From an uncultured bacterium (GTDB lineage Bacteria; Acidobacteriota; Aminicenantia; Aminicenantales; Saccharicenantaceae): a stretch of 64,000 bases of DNA. The notes under the pieces were generated by a model. The model was not told the DNA's origin. It saw only the letters and a list, made by a program, of their open reading frames with translations, and did not search any database. Made by a program: the position numbers and the translations under genes. This document shows positions 42,340 to 51,689 of the stretch, in pieces. The stretch's first letter is position 1; each line of letters opens with the position of its first letter. The DNA lies in contig CALEUG010000027.1 of the NCBI GenBank assembly GCA_937920515.1, positions 1 to 64,000 of the forward strand, written 5' to 3'.

Positions 42340-43689
42340 ATGAAGGTCAAACTGACAGTAATCATCCTTCCCCTGTTCCTGGCCGCCCTGGCCGTCCTCC
42401 GGCCAGCCCCGATCGCCGAAACTGAAACTGGAAACCTGGAGGTCATAGCCCTGGACCCGGGCCAGGACCTCAATACCTTAAGATTAAATTTCCCGCTCGA
42501 CCCGCTGCTGGCCGACGGTTTAAAGGTCTATTTCCTGGTTGAAAGAAAGTACCTTGAGGCCATCCGGGAGTCTGGCTACGTCTTTACCATTGAGACCGGC
42601 AGATTTGAGAAGCAAAAGGAGAAAAGCCTGCGCTTGAAGGCAGACGGCGCGGGAGGACTCAACGGAGCCTATCATTCTTACCGGGAACTGGCCGCCGAGC
42701 TCAGGTCCCTGGCGGCTTCCTACCCGGTACTGGCCAGGCTGTATGTACCCGGCCGGAGCCTGGAAAACAGGAATATTTACGCTCTTAAAATCAGCGATAA
42801 TCCCGCCCTGAGAGAAGATGAACCGGGTATAGCTCTCCTGGGTGGACACCACGCCCGGGAATGGATTTCGGTGGAAGTGCCCCTGCTCATCGGCCGCTAC
42901 CTTCTGGAAAATTACCACAGAGATAACCGGGTCAGGGACCTGGTCAATTCGGCCGAAATCTGGATAGTGCCACTGGTCAACCCCGATGGGCTGGAATATT
43001 CAATCCTTAATTACCGGCTGTGGAGAAAGAACCGAAGACTGAACCAGGATGGTTCTTACGGCGTTGACCTTAACCGCAATTATTCCTACCAATGGGCCTA
43101 CGACGATATCGGTTCAAGTTCCAAGCCCTCCTCAGCTGTTTTCCGCGGGACAGGCCCCTTTTCAGAGCCAGAAACAGAAGGCATCAGAAAGCTTTTCCAT
43201 AACCACCGGATGTCGGCGGCCATTTCCTACCACAGTTTTTCTCAGCTCATCCTGTATCCCTGGGGCTACCTGGACCAGCCAACAGAAGACGAAGCCCTGC
43301 TCCGGAGCCTGGCCGAAGACATGGCCGGGTTGATCTCCCGGGTCAACGGCCGGGTCTATCAGACTGGCCGGGCTGCTTCTTCACTATACCTGACCAACGG
43401 CGATTTCGCCGACTGGGCCTACGGCTTTTTCCGGATACCCGTCTTTACCATTGAATTGCCCCCGGTCGACCTGCTCCGGGGAGGCTTCCTCAATTCGGAA
43501 AGCGACATAGAACCGATATTTCAGGAAAACCTGCCGGCCGCGCTTTACCTGATAGAGAGGGTCGTCGCGTCCTATACCAGCAGCGGAGCCCGGGCAGTCC
43601 CCTTCTTCAGGAGAGAACTTGAAAAAAAGCGGGAAAGTATGGTAAAAGACAGACCGGGTGCCGCCTTCAAGGGAAAGGAGAGCAGGTAG
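42340..43689 (+). CDS. Secreted M14 zinc carboxypeptidase
   Basis: This 449-residue protein has a signal peptide, an N-terminal pro-like region (about 25-105) and an M14 catalytic domain (about 110-410). Zinc ligands are in GGHHAREWIS (HxxE) and SYHSFSQ (His), and the catalytic Glu is in VFTIELPP. NPDGLEYS, RKNRR and DLNRNYSYQW match the substrate-binding residues (Arg and Asn-Arg) for the C-terminal carboxylate. It removes C-terminal residues from peptides in the periplasm or outside, in keeping with the other peptidases of the window. Confidence 0.92.
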   Translation: MKVKLTVIILPLFLAALAVLRPAPIAETETGNLEVIALDPGQDLNTLRLNFPLDPLLADGLKVYFLVERKYLEAIRESGYVFTIETGRFEKQKEKSLRLKADGAGGLNGAYHSYRELAAELRSLAASYPVLARLYVPGRSLENRNIYALKISDNPALREDEPGIALLGGHHAREWISVEVPLLIGRYLLENYHRDNRVRDLVNSAEIWIVPLVNPDGLEYSILNYRLWRKNRRLNQDGSYGVDLNRNYSYQWAYDDIGSSSKPSSAVFRGTGPFSEPETEGIRKLFHNHRMSAAISYHSFSQLILYPWGYLDQPTEDEALLRSLAEDMAGLISRVNGRVYQTGRAASSLYLTNGDFADWAYGFFRIPVFTIELPPVDLLRGGFLNSESDIEPIFQENLPAALYLIERVVASYTSSGARAVPFFRRELEKKRESMVKDRPGAAFKGKESR

Positions 43690-44366
43690 TGGATGGCCTG
43701 GTTTCAAGCCATATGAGTCTTCTTCAAACGCCGGAACTGCAGAAAGGAGGTCTGCCCTTCTGGGTTTTCTATCTTCTGCTGAGTGTCATTTTACTTCTGA
43801 TTTTTATCAATTTTCTCCAGAAAAAAGACCTGCGACAGAGAATCAGTTACATTCTGGCCAGTCCCAGGCGCCGTTTTTCCCGCCTGAGAATCGAGGTCCT
43901 GTTAAAAAGAGAAGAGAGCAAAAAAAACGAGCTTCTGAAACGTCTGGGAGAATTAACTTCCATCGAGTGGCCTGGCCTGCCGGAATTAGAAGAAATTTCC
44001 AGAGAAATTAAAACCCTGGAAGAAAAAAATACCAGACTCCAGGCCGAGTGGCACAGGATTTATAAAAAATTAGAAAACCTCAAACAGGAGAAAATCGAGC
44101 TGCTGTCCTCCCCAGTTCCTGATGACTGCCTCAGAATCCGGCTGACCGAGCTGGAGAAGATCATTGACAGCCTGGAAAAAGAACTCGGCCGGGTCCAGGC
44201 CAGCATCGTGGCCAGCGACGAGCAGCTGGAACCATTCCACCAGACTATCGGCCACATCATGTATAACTTAAAGCCTGATCGGGAAGACCTGGCCTTTCTT
44301 TATTTTCAGATAGATTCTCTGGAGAACAGGATCCGCCAGCTGAAGGAAAAGCTGGAAAAAATATAG
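43689..44366 (+). CDS. Membrane-anchored coiled-coil protein
   Basis: This 225-residue protein has one transmembrane helix (about 24-43, FWVFYLLLSVILLLIFINFL) followed by a long coiled coil (about 70-225). It has no recognised domain. The GTG at 43689 overlaps the stop of the carboxypeptidase and has GGAG eight bases upstream; an ATG eight codons later is the alternative. The topology (short outside part, cytoplasmic coil) resembles DivIC/LapA-like structural proteins, but no family is claimed. Confidence 0.6.
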   Translation: MDGLVSSHMSLLQTPELQKGGLPFWVFYLLLSVILLLIFINFLQKKDLRQRISYILASPRRRFSRLRIEVLLKREESKKNELLKRLGELTSIEWPGLPELEEISREIKTLEEKNTRLQAEWHRIYKKLENLKQEKIELLSSPVPDDCLRIRLTELEKIIDSLEKELGRVQASIVASDEQLEPFHQTIGHIMYNLKPDREDLAFLYFQIDSLENRIRQLKEKLEKI

Positions 44367-44431
44367 TCCTGGTTTACCAGAAGGCGCTGCCATATCGCTG
44401 GACCAGGGTACAGCTCAGGGGAAGGTTAGCC

Positions 44432-44460
44432 TTTACCCGCCAGGTTATCGGGGCTAAAAT
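44432..44460 (+). promoter_or_regulatory. Promoter of queH-hypF, probably leaderless
   Basis: TTTACC, 17 bases, TAAAAT, then only six bases to the ATG at 44467, so transcription would begin at the start codon. Confidence 0.45.
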
Positions 44461-44466
44461 AGACTC

Positions 44467-45015
44467 ATGGAAAAAAGCCCGATTCTGGCCCACCTGTGCT
44501 GCGCGCCCGACGCCCTCTACGTGGTCAGCCTGCTGCAGACAGAATATGAAGTAACCGGGCTGTTTTATAACCCCAACATCCATCCGGAAGAAGAATACCG
44601 GCTGCGCCTGGCAGAAGCCAGAAGGGTGGCCGGGCACCTGCAGTTCAAGCTGATCGAGGATATCTACGACCCGGAGACCTGGTTCCGTCTGACTGAGAAA
44701 TTCAAATCCGAGCCTGAGAGAGGCCGCCGCTGTAACATATGTTTCGCCATGCGGCTGGACCGAACTGCCAGAATAGCCATGGAGAACGGAATTCCCCTGT
44801 TCACCACCATCATGAGCGTCAGCCCCTGGAAGAACAGCGTGTTGCTGAACAGAACTGGAAGAATGACCGCCAGAAAATACGGGCTGAAATTTCTGGAAGC
44901 CGATTTCAAGAAGAAAGACGGCTTCAACCGCAGCGTCCGGCTCAGCCGGGAGTTCGGGCTTTACCGTCAGAATTATTGCGGTTGCCTGTACAGCCGGAGG
45001 CCAGCCTCGCCATGA
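44467..45015 (+). CDS. queH: Epoxyqueuosine reductase QueH
   Basis: This 182-residue protein is the non-cobalamin enzyme for the last step of queuosine synthesis in tRNA. Family cysteines are present: HLCCAPD at the N-terminus, RCNICFAMRL in the middle and YCGCLYS at the end. These form the cluster and the redox pair known for QueH (DUF208). No queG is in the window. The stop overlaps the hypF start (ATGA). Confidence 0.92.
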   Translation: MEKSPILAHLCCAPDALYVVSLLQTEYEVTGLFYNPNIHPEEEYRLRLAEARRVAGHLQFKLIEDIYDPETWFRLTEKFKSEPERGRRCNICFAMRLDRTARIAMENGIPLFTTIMSVSPWKNSVLLNRTGRMTARKYGLKFLEADFKKKDGFNRSVRLSREFGLYRQNYCGCLYSRRPASP

Positions 45016-47288
45016 CCCGGAAGGCTTTCCGACTGATAGTACGGGGAACAGTCCAGGGAGTGGGATTTCGCCCTTTTATTTACCGCCTGGCCCTCCGGCT
45101 TGGCTATTCGGGCTATGTCAGAAACATCGGGGAAGGGGTGGAAATATACCTGGAAAAGGAAGGTGGCGACCCGACAGCCTTCCTGAAATCCCTGAAAGCC
45201 GAAGCCCCACCTCTGGCCCGGATTGAAGCGGTTGATTACCAGCCGGTTGAACCTCTGGGGCGTTCGGGGTTTGAAATTGACCGTTCCAGCCAGGAACAGT
45301 CTTTTGTTTTTATCTCGCCCGATATCGCCACCTGTCCTGATTGTTTAAGAGAGATTGAGGACCCGGAGGAAAGGCGGTACTGTTATCCATTTACCAACTG
45401 CACCAATTGCGGCCCCCGCTACACCATCGTCCGGCAGCTTCCCTACGACCGGCACCAGACCACCATGTCGGGCTTCCGGATGTGCCCGGACTGCCGGCGT
45501 GAATACCAGGATCCCTCGGACCGGCGCTATCATGCTCAACCGATCGCCTGTCCTCGCTGTGGCCCGGAACTCAGCCTGCTCGAGGCCAGAACCGGGCGCA
45601 GGATACCAGGCGGCCTGGAAGAAGCTGTCAGGCTGATCAGGCAGGGCAAGATACTGGCAATCAAGGGGCTGGGGGGATTTCACCTGGTCTGCCTGGCCAC
45701 CAGCCTTAAAGCCATAAAAAGGCTGAGGCAGATTAAAAGGAGACAGACCAAGCCCCTGGCCCTGATGGCCCGGGACATAGCAACGGTCAGGAAGTATGCT
45801 GAAATCAGCCCGGTCGAAAAAAGCTGGCTGACCTCTCCAGCCCGGCCGATTGTTCTTCTGAGAAAGAAAAGGGAACTTCCGGGAATAGCTCCCTTCATCG
45901 ACACGGTGGGCATCATGCTCCCCTACACTCCGCTCCATCACCTTCTGCTCAAGGAATTGCCACTGGTCGTGGCCACCAGCTCTAACCGGAAAGATGCACC
46001 GATCATCAAGGACGATTCCCTGGTCGGTCCGGAGCTCTGCGATTACATTCTGACCCACAACCGGGAAATCGCCATGCGGGCCGACGACTCGGTGCTAAAG
46101 GTGGTCAAGAAGAAGCCAGTCTTTTTCCGCCGGGCCCGGGGATTCGTTCCCTTCCCCCAGGCCGTCCCGGAAAGCCTTAACAGCCCGGTTCAGATCCTGG
46201 CCGTGGGCGGCGAACTGAAGAACACCATTTCCATTTACAAAAATGGCTACACGATTACTTCGCAATTCCTGGGTGACCTGGACGACTACGAGAACTTCCG
46301 ATACTTTGAAGAAACCCTGTACCACCTAAAGAAATTGTTCAGCTTCCGTCCCGACCTGGTGGTCAGCGACCTCCATCCAGATTTCTGGAGTACCCGCTAT
46401 GCCCGTGAACTTAAAATACCCCACCTCCTGGTGCAGCACCACTTTGCCCACAGCCTGGCCCCCCTCATAGAACACCGGATAGCCCCGGGCCAGAAATTTC
46501 TCGGGGTGAGCTGGGATGGTTTCGGTTACGGGGATGACGGACAGGCCTGGGGAGGAGAATTTCTGCTGGCTGACTACGACGGCTACGAGAGATATGCTCA
46601 TTTTGATTATGTCCACCTGCCGGGAGGAGATGAAGCGGCCAGGGAACCATGGAGAATGGCCGCAGCTTATCTTTACAGGGCCTTCGGGCCAGACTTTCCC
46701 CGGCTCCAACCCATGGCCCGGGTCCCGGAAAACAGGCTGCGCTCGGTGCGGGTGATGATGGAGAGGAGAATTAACAGCCCGCTTACTTCCAGCGCCGGCC
46801 GGCTTTTTGACGCCGTGTCCTTCCTCTGCGGTCTGGCTCCGGTCCGGGTTGAATTCGAAGCCGAAGCCCCTTCCCGGCTGGAAGCCGCAGCTTCTGGGGT
46901 TGTTTCCGGGCAGAGTCATGGCTATCCTTTCGCTATAGACAGGAGCTCCCGGCCTCACCGGGTAGATTTCAGCCAGACCATAAGGGAACTGGTTTTCGAC
47001 CTGAAGAAAAATGTCCGTCCCGAACTGGCCGCCTGGAAATTTCACCTGACCCTGGCCCGGGTAATCCTGGAAATGGCCACTCTGGCCCGAAAAGAGCATG
47101 GTCTCAAGCGGGTGGTCCTGACCGGAGGAGTTTTTCTCAACCGCATCCTCACCGGGCAGACCGAGAGGCTGCTGAAAAAGAATGGATTTGAAGTCCTCAG
47201 GCCTGTCCTCTATTCTCCAGGAGATGAATCCCTGTCCCTGGGCCAGATAGCTTATGCCCTGAATAAAGTGAAAAGAGAACCCTTCTGA
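45012..47288 (+). CDS. hypF: Carbamoyltransferase HypF (NiFe-hydrogenase maturation)
   Basis: This 758-residue protein has all the HypF modules: an acylphosphatase domain (1-92; VRGTVQGVGFRPFIYRLA), a zinc-finger pair (about 105-190; CPDCLREI, CTNCGPRYTI, CPDCRREY, CPRCGPEL), a YrdC-like domain (about 195-380; IKGLGGFHLVC) and a C-terminal Kae1-like domain (HHFAHSLAPL; SWDGFGYGDDG; LTGGVFLNRIL). It makes the thiocarbamate used for cyanide ligands of NiFe hydrogenase. No other hyp or hydrogenase gene is here, so it is an orphan copy or the locus is scattered. The reading frame is open far upstream, but homology begins at 45012. Confidence 0.95.
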   Translation: MTRKAFRLIVRGTVQGVGFRPFIYRLALRLGYSGYVRNIGEGVEIYLEKEGGDPTAFLKSLKAEAPPLARIEAVDYQPVEPLGRSGFEIDRSSQEQSFVFISPDIATCPDCLREIEDPEERRYCYPFTNCTNCGPRYTIVRQLPYDRHQTTMSGFRMCPDCRREYQDPSDRRYHAQPIACPRCGPELSLLEARTGRRIPGGLEEAVRLIRQGKILAIKGLGGFHLVCLATSLKAIKRLRQIKRRQTKPLALMARDIATVRKYAEISPVEKSWLTSPARPIVLLRKKRELPGIAPFIDTVGIMLPYTPLHHLLLKELPLVVATSSNRKDAPIIKDDSLVGPELCDYILTHNREIAMRADDSVLKVVKKKPVFFRRARGFVPFPQAVPESLNSPVQILAVGGELKNTISIYKNGYTITSQFLGDLDDYENFRYFEETLYHLKKLFSFRPDLVVSDLHPDFWSTRYARELKIPHLLVQHHFAHSLAPLIEHRIAPGQKFLGVSWDGFGYGDDGQAWGGEFLLADYDGYERYAHFDYVHLPGGDEAAREPWRMAAAYLYRAFGPDFPRLQPMARVPENRLRSVRVMMERRINSPLTSSAGRLFDAVSFLCGLAPVRVEFEAEAPSRLEAAASGVVSGQSHGYPFAIDRSSRPHRVDFSQTIRELVFDLKKNVRPELAAWKFHLTLARVILEMATLARKEHGLKRVVLTGGVFLNRILTGQTERLLKKNGFEVLRPVLYSPGDESLSLGQIAYALNKVKREPF

Positions 47289-47315
47289 CTAAATTGCCTT
47301 CGGTCTTAAGGTTTG

Positions 47316-48110
47316 TTACTTAAGGGATATTCTTCGGCGGCTTTTTTTCAGCCTGAAACCTGGCTCGCCGAAAAAGTAGATGGTCAGGTTTACCAGCAGG
47401 GCCAGCAAAAAGCCTGAAACGGCCGCCAGCGCAAACCCGAAAATTCCGCCCAGCAGGCTGAAGACCAGTCCTCCCATCAACTTACCCTGCATTTCTTTCA
47501 GAAAAACAGGCAGAAGGGCCACCAGGCCCGGGAAAAATTCCGTCGAGCCGAGCACCAGCCCGAACAGAACTCCCAGGAAAATTCCCAGACCACCGAAAAA
47601 CAGCAGAAAAGAAAACTGGTCAACCGAACGCAGGTAGAGGATTCCGCCTTCTGCCGTCTTCTCTTCCAGCCGGGCAGCCCCGGGTTTCTTTTCGGGGACG
47701 GCTGCCTCAGGCTGCCCGTACAACCCCGCCTCACAGAAAGGGCAGGTCTTCAGGTTCTGGTCAATCAGATTTCCGCACTCAACGCAGATAATCTTGGTGG
47801 AAGTCTTTATCAGGACGGTCCCGCAGGCCTCGCAGTTTCTGGCCCCCGGCTCGTTCTGATGGTAACATCTCGGGCAAAGAACGAATTCACGCCCGTCCTC
47901 GGGCGGCTCTGATTGAATCCACTGCTGTCCGTCATAGTAATACCAGCGGCCGGTCTGGGCCCCTATCATCCAGCAACGCCCCTCGCCGTCGACCAGCCGC
48001 AGCTTTTTCAGGGCCTCGGCATACTGGTCCCGGCTGATTTCTCCGCGCTTGAACTGCTTGCTCAGCTGATAGAAACTGGCTTCCACCGCCCGAAAACGTC
48101 TGTCCAGCAT
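47316..48110 (-). CDS. Zinc-ribbon membrane protein
   Basis: This 264-residue protein has a short helical N-terminal module (about 1-40; RRFRAVEASFYQLSKQFKRG) and a GRWYYYDGQQW motif. A double zinc ribbon follows (CPRCYHQNE, CEACG, CVECGN, CPFCEAG; about 78-130), then a linker and two or three membrane helices in the C-terminal half. Such zinc-ribbon/TM proteins are frequent and mostly uncharacterised. The basic C-terminus (LKKSRRRISLK) probably lies in the cytoplasm. Confidence 0.65.
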   Translation of the reverse strand: MLDRRFRAVEASFYQLSKQFKRGEISRDQYAEALKKLRLVDGEGRCWMIGAQTGRWYYYDGQQWIQSEPPEDGREFVLCPRCYHQNEPGARNCEACGTVLIKTSTKIICVECGNLIDQNLKTCPFCEAGLYGQPEAAVPEKKPGAARLEEKTAEGGILYLRSVDQFSFLLFFGGLGIFLGVLFGLVLGSTEFFPGLVALLPVFLKEMQGKLMGGLVFSLLGGIFGFALAAVSGFLLALLVNLTIYFFGEPGFRLKKSRRRISLK

Positions 48111-48324
48111 TTGAGCACCCTGTCTAAATTTATATTGAAGCTAACATTTTAGCAAATTCTGGCGACAAATATCAGGTGCCTAAATTTTGTGCAGTTAGTG
48201 ATATCTTGTGTAAATTCAACACATTCGGACTGAAAACCCGGGTCTTTTTACACAGATTTTTCCACAAAAATTGTGAATATCTGCAACGGAAGAAAAATCG
48301 GTTGCGCCATTGTTACCGTTTAGA

Positions 48325-49233
48325 CTATTTCAGAAGGTCAAGCAGGCTGTTGCCGGAAATGGGGGCCGGTATAAAAGACAGGACAAAAATCAGGGCGATG
48401 GCCAGGCTGAGAAATATTCGCCTCCTGGAAAATCCCTGGCCGGAATCGGCCACCGGCGGATGCCTGAGCCCCATAACCGAGATCAGGGCGGTCCAGACCA
48501 GCCAGCCGGCCCAGTAAAAAATACCCAGGACCAGCAGGATCAGGATAATTCCCGGGACCAGTTTCCTCATCTTTTCACCGAACAGGGCATAGAGGATGTG
48601 CCCGCCGTCAAGCTGCCCCACCGGGAACAGATTGAAGGAGGTTACCAGCAAACCGACCCAGCCGGACACAGCCAGAGGGTGCAGAATCAGGTCCTGGTCC
48701 GGAGCCACCGGCCCGAAGGTCAGCCTGACAAACAGCTTGAGTAGCAGTGGCTCCCCGAACAGGATGGAGCTTTCCCTGGGAAGAGCCGGAATTAGCCTGG
48801 ATAACTGCAGGCCTGCATAAAGGGCTGGAATCGATAGAATAAATCCGGTTAAAGGCCCGCTGGCGCCGACGTCAAACAATTCTTCTCTACTGGTCAGAGG
48901 TGACCTTATCCGTATAAAGGCACCCAGGGTCCCGATCAGAGTAGGGGCGGGTATAAAATAGGGCAGACTGGCCTGGACCCGGTAGCGGCGGCAGGTAAGG
49001 TAATGCCCGAGTTCATGACCCAGCAGAATGACCAGCAGAGAGAGAGAATAGACCAGGCTGAGCCTTATAAGGGCCGGCTCCAGGAACAACGACAGGTTCA
49101 GGGCGCCGGAAATATCCTCTGGATTCCGGCCGGCAAAAAGATAATTTATTCCCCAAAGATAACCGACAAAATAGGTTGATAGTATAGTCAGGATAAAAAG
49201 GACAAGGTTAAACCACCTCTTGCCAGAAAACAT
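48325..49233 (-). CDS. Site-2 protease family (M50) membrane metalloprotease
   Basis: This 302-residue protein has about seven membrane helices. The zinc motif HELGH is in LLGHELGHYL (about residue 74), and the third ligand is in the LDGG motif (GQLDGGHILYAL). The GASGPLTGF loop is also typical. No PDZ domain is seen, and the form resembles the plant-type EGY/rseP-lacking-PDZ group. It could cleave membrane-bound regulators. Substrate unknown. Confidence 0.88.
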   Translation of the reverse strand: MFSGKRWFNLVLFILTILSTYFVGYLWGINYLFAGRNPEDISGALNLSLFLEPALIRLSLVYSLSLLVILLGHELGHYLTCRRYRVQASLPYFIPAPTLIGTLGAFIRIRSPLTSREELFDVGASGPLTGFILSIPALYAGLQLSRLIPALPRESSILFGEPLLLKLFVRLTFGPVAPDQDLILHPLAVSGWVGLLVTSFNLFPVGQLDGGHILYALFGEKMRKLVPGIILILLVLGIFYWAGWLVWTALISVMGLRHPPVADSGQGFSRRRIFLSLAIALIFVLSFIPAPISGNSLLDLLK

Positions 49234-49240
49234 GACAGGT

Positions 49241-49276
49241 CAAAAAAACAAAAACAGGAGTGCCGACGCACTCCTG
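49241..49276 (-). terminator. Rho-independent terminator after the ferredoxin gene
   Basis: On the minus strand CAGGAGTGC pairs perfectly with GCACTCCTG (9 bp, loop GTCG) and is followed by TTTTTGTTTTTTT. This is the best terminator in the window. Confidence 0.88.
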
Positions 49277-49293
49277 CTTATTTTCGAGAATAT

Positions 49294-49542
49294 TCAGTTG
49301 CCCTTCAGGCGACGGGCCTTGGCCTCCAGCTCTTCCCTTCTTTCCCGGTGATCGGGGTCAGGAACGCAGGCCCCGCTGGGACAGACCGCAGCGCACTGGG
49401 GTTCATCAAAAAAGCCCACGCATTCGGTGCACTTGTCGGGGTTGATTTCATATCTCTCGTCTCCGGGAGAGATAGCCTGATTGGGGCATTCAGGCTCGCA
49501 GGCTCCACAGTTGATGCAATCTTCGGTAATCTTGTAAGCCAT
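49294..49542 (-). CDS. Two-cluster ferredoxin
   Basis: This 82-residue protein has [12 protein letters not shown] and [18 protein letters not shown]. The second motif has the longer loop typical of the YfhL/Allochromatium-type 2[4Fe-4S] ferredoxins. A charged C-terminal helix ([16 protein letters not shown]) follows. It is a likely low-potential electron carrier for POR and the activase. It has its own strong terminator. Confidence 0.92.
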   Translation of the reverse strand: MAYKITEDCINCGACEPECPNQAISPGDERYEINPDKCTECVGFFDEPQCAAVCPSGACVPDPDHRERREELEAKARRLKGN

Positions 49543-49615
49543 TTCATCCTCCTTTCCTGAAAGCTATATCTATTATATTTATATTCTCCTGACTCAAATA
49601 AACAATATTTTCTGC

Positions 49616-50272
49616 TCAACGGCCGGTTTCCAGCTTCATCACCTTCAGGACAGCCTGGTAGCCGTAATAGGTATGCTGATAGCCGGACTGCAGTTCCCGG
49701 TAGAGGCTTAGCGCCTGGTCCTTCTGGCCAGCCTTCTCATAAGCTTCAGCCAGACGGAACAGGATTACGTCCAGCGGGTAATCTTCCGGTTTTTCCTTCT
49801 CCATCTGGCGATAAATCTCAACCGCCCGCTCGGGCTGGCCCCGCCTGGACAGAACCTGGGCATAAAGGTCAAGGATCTGATAATGAACCAGGTCTCGCCC
49901 CCGGTCCTTGACCCCGGACAAAATCTGTTCGGCCCTGACCAGGTCATTTTTCTCAAAATAATGAGTGGCCAGCACCAGGCTGGCTATCCGCCCGTATTTT
50001 CTCTTCTGGGCCAGGTTTTCCAGCCTGTCCAGGCTTTCTGGTTTCTGACCCAGTTCGGCCTTGAGGGCCAGAACCTGACCCAGGTATCCAGCCTCCCGGC
50101 TCCTCTGGTATTGAAGCAACAATCTGACACCGACAATAATGGTCAGCAGGGCCACCAGGCTCAGGGCTATAGCCATGAATTTCTTTTCATGTTTTTTAAC
50201 CCACAGGACAAACCGGCTCAGCCCCGTGGCCAGTTCGTTTTCTTTCAGCTGTCTTCTCTCAGCTCTCTTCAT
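49616..50272 (-). CDS. Membrane-anchored TPR protein (YfgM-like)
   Basis: This 218-residue protein has an N-terminal cytoplasmic stretch, one membrane helix (about 33-53, FMAIALSLVALLTIIVGVRL) and a periplasmic domain of helical repeats (LVLATHYFEKNDLVRAEQIL; LDLYAQVLSRRGQPERAVEIY; RLAEAYEKAGQKDQALSLY), which read as TPR. The arrangement is that of YfgM, a partner of the SecYEG/PpiD chaperone site. The start follows AAGGAG at eight bases. Partner assignment is inference. Confidence 0.75.
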   Translation of the reverse strand: MKRAERRQLKENELATGLSRFVLWVKKHEKKFMAIALSLVALLTIIVGVRLLLQYQRSREAGYLGQVLALKAELGQKPESLDRLENLAQKRKYGRIASLVLATHYFEKNDLVRAEQILSGVKDRGRDLVHYQILDLYAQVLSRRGQPERAVEIYRQMEKEKPEDYPLDVILFRLAEAYEKAGQKDQALSLYRELQSGYQHTYYGYQAVLKVMKLETGR

Positions 50273-50381
50273 CTCTGGATTCTCCTTAAGGACTTCTTTT
50301 TAGCATAATCCAGCATAAAATCCAAGTGGAAGGTGGAATAAATTGAGAACAGAATTAACGAGAGAGAGGATGAAATTTGCT

Positions 50382-51689
50382 TTAATAACTGAATTTCAGG
50401 AGTCCGGCTTTTTCCCTGACCTGTCTCCTGATTTCCTCTTTGCTGACCAGGCCTTCCTTTTCGGCCTTGATGGCCTGGAAGAGTTCGTAGGTGGTCAGCA
50501 GGCCGTTTCCGTCCTTTTCCGCTTCTTCCACCTGGAACTGGGAAAAGGGGTTGTTGCGCAGCCTGGCCTCGACCAGGTTGAAATAATTGCCAACCAGAAT
50601 GGCCTTCATCCTGGTATTGTCAAATTCCTGCATGCGGCGGCCTTTAAATCTCTGCAGAAGGATGCAGTCATCGTCGGTAGCCCAGTTGCGGCTGCTCCTG
50701 ATAACCACCAGTATCAGAAATTCCTTTCGCAGGCAGACTTCCACCGGCTGGTCGTTATTCTCGATGAGCCACAGGTCCTCCTCCTTGTCCCTGATGACGT
50801 TCTTCCAGTACTGGTCAACGTCCACCACCCTGGCCCAGCCCAGGTACTTAAAAGCCTGGAGGACGGCCGCCTTCAGTTCCTGCCCCTCGGCCTTGAGCAA
50901 CCGGTTGAAAGCCTCCTGCTGGGTTTCCCGCAGGGTCCGGATCTGCTCGTCGAGTTCCTTCAACCTCTCTTCAAATCTCTTCTTTTCTTCTTCCTTTTTC
51001 AGGAACAATTCTTTGATTTCCGGGAAAAGATATTCTTCCTTGTCGATCCAGTCCATCTGTTCCACCTCCTTGCCTTTCATTTCCATGAGCGGAAAAACAT
51101 CTTTCAGGATGAAATCGGCCACCTTGATGTTGTTCTGACCGAACCAGGGCAGCAGCCAGATGAAGCCTTTTCCCTTTCTGATCATCAGGGAGACCGGAAA
51201 ACCATCGTGGCTCTTGGCCACTATCTTCCAGCTTTCATTCAGACTGGCCGGAACTTCCCAGATGTCGGCCCCGAAGGAGCCGGGCAGTAGCTTGTAAATA
51301 TGGGCCAGGCTGCTGGAAAATTTCTCAAAGACCAGGTTGAAGGGCATTTCCGGTGTCACCAGCAGCACCTCGCCCGGGGTTGACTCCTGGAAATGGATAT
51401 CGGGGAAGGTGCCGATAACGCCGGTCAGCTGGTAAAGATGTCCTTTGCCAACAAAGCAGACCACCCTGGCTCCATCCACCACCATTTCCTGGACCTTTTC
51501 GGCCAGCCCGCCGGGAACGGCCTCTTCCTCCACCGGCCAGTTGAGCTGATAAAAAATGGCCCTGGCTTCGGGCAGGATGGTCGGCAGGTTCTTGAAATCG
51601 GAGGTGTGAATGAGAAAGGTATCGATCTGCTCCTGTTCCAGGTATTCCTTGTCCTTATCCTCAAAATCAAGCAGGATGACCCTGTTCAT
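50382..51689 (-). CDS. Unknown protein with degenerate restriction-nuclease-like C-terminal domain
   Basis: This 435-residue protein has three parts. An alpha/beta N-terminal half (1-200; RVILLDFEDKDKEYL, AIFYQLNWP, ARVVCFVGKGHL) resembles glutamine-amidotransferase/ThuA-like folds. A coiled coil lies at about 222-268. The C-terminal domain (about 275-410) has the order of a PD-(D/E)xK nuclease: LGWARVVDVD, Asp305 in KEEDLWLIE, Glu317 in VEVCLR, KAILVGNYF and GLLTTYELFQAI. The catalytic Lys expected two residues after Glu317 is Cys319, so cleavage is unlikely. I do not know a characterised relative. It is flanked by its own gaps and looks like an independent gene. Confidence 0.65.
   Translation of the reverse strand: MNRVILLDFEDKDKEYLEQEQIDTFLIHTSDFKNLPTILPEARAIFYQLNWPVEEEAVPGGLAEKVQEMVVDGARVVCFVGKGHLYQLTGVIGTFPDIHFQESTPGEVLLVTPEMPFNLVFEKFSSSLAHIYKLLPGSFGADIWEVPASLNESWKIVAKSHDGFPVSLMIRKGKGFIWLLPWFGQNNIKVADFILKDVFPLMEMKGKEVEQMDWIDKEEYLFPEIKELFLKKEEEKKRFEERLKELDEQIRTLRETQQEAFNRLLKAEGQELKAAVLQAFKYLGWARVVDVDQYWKNVIRDKEEDLWLIENNDQPVEVCLRKEFLILVVIRSSRNWATDDDCILLQRFKGRRMQEFDNTRMKAILVGNYFNLVEARLRNNPFSQFQVEEAEKDGNGLLTTYELFQAIKAEKEGLVSKEEIRRQVREKAGLLKFSY

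Noticed and set aside
44739-45011. N-terminal extension of hypF by 91 codons
   Set aside because: The extension lies over queH in another frame. The HypF acylphosphatase domain begins at 45012 with an ATGA overlap.
47289-47330. CTTAAG/CTTAAG hairpin between hypF and the zinc-ribbon gene
   Set aside because: Short AT-rich stem with no T-run in either direction. It overlaps the 3' end of the minus-strand gene.
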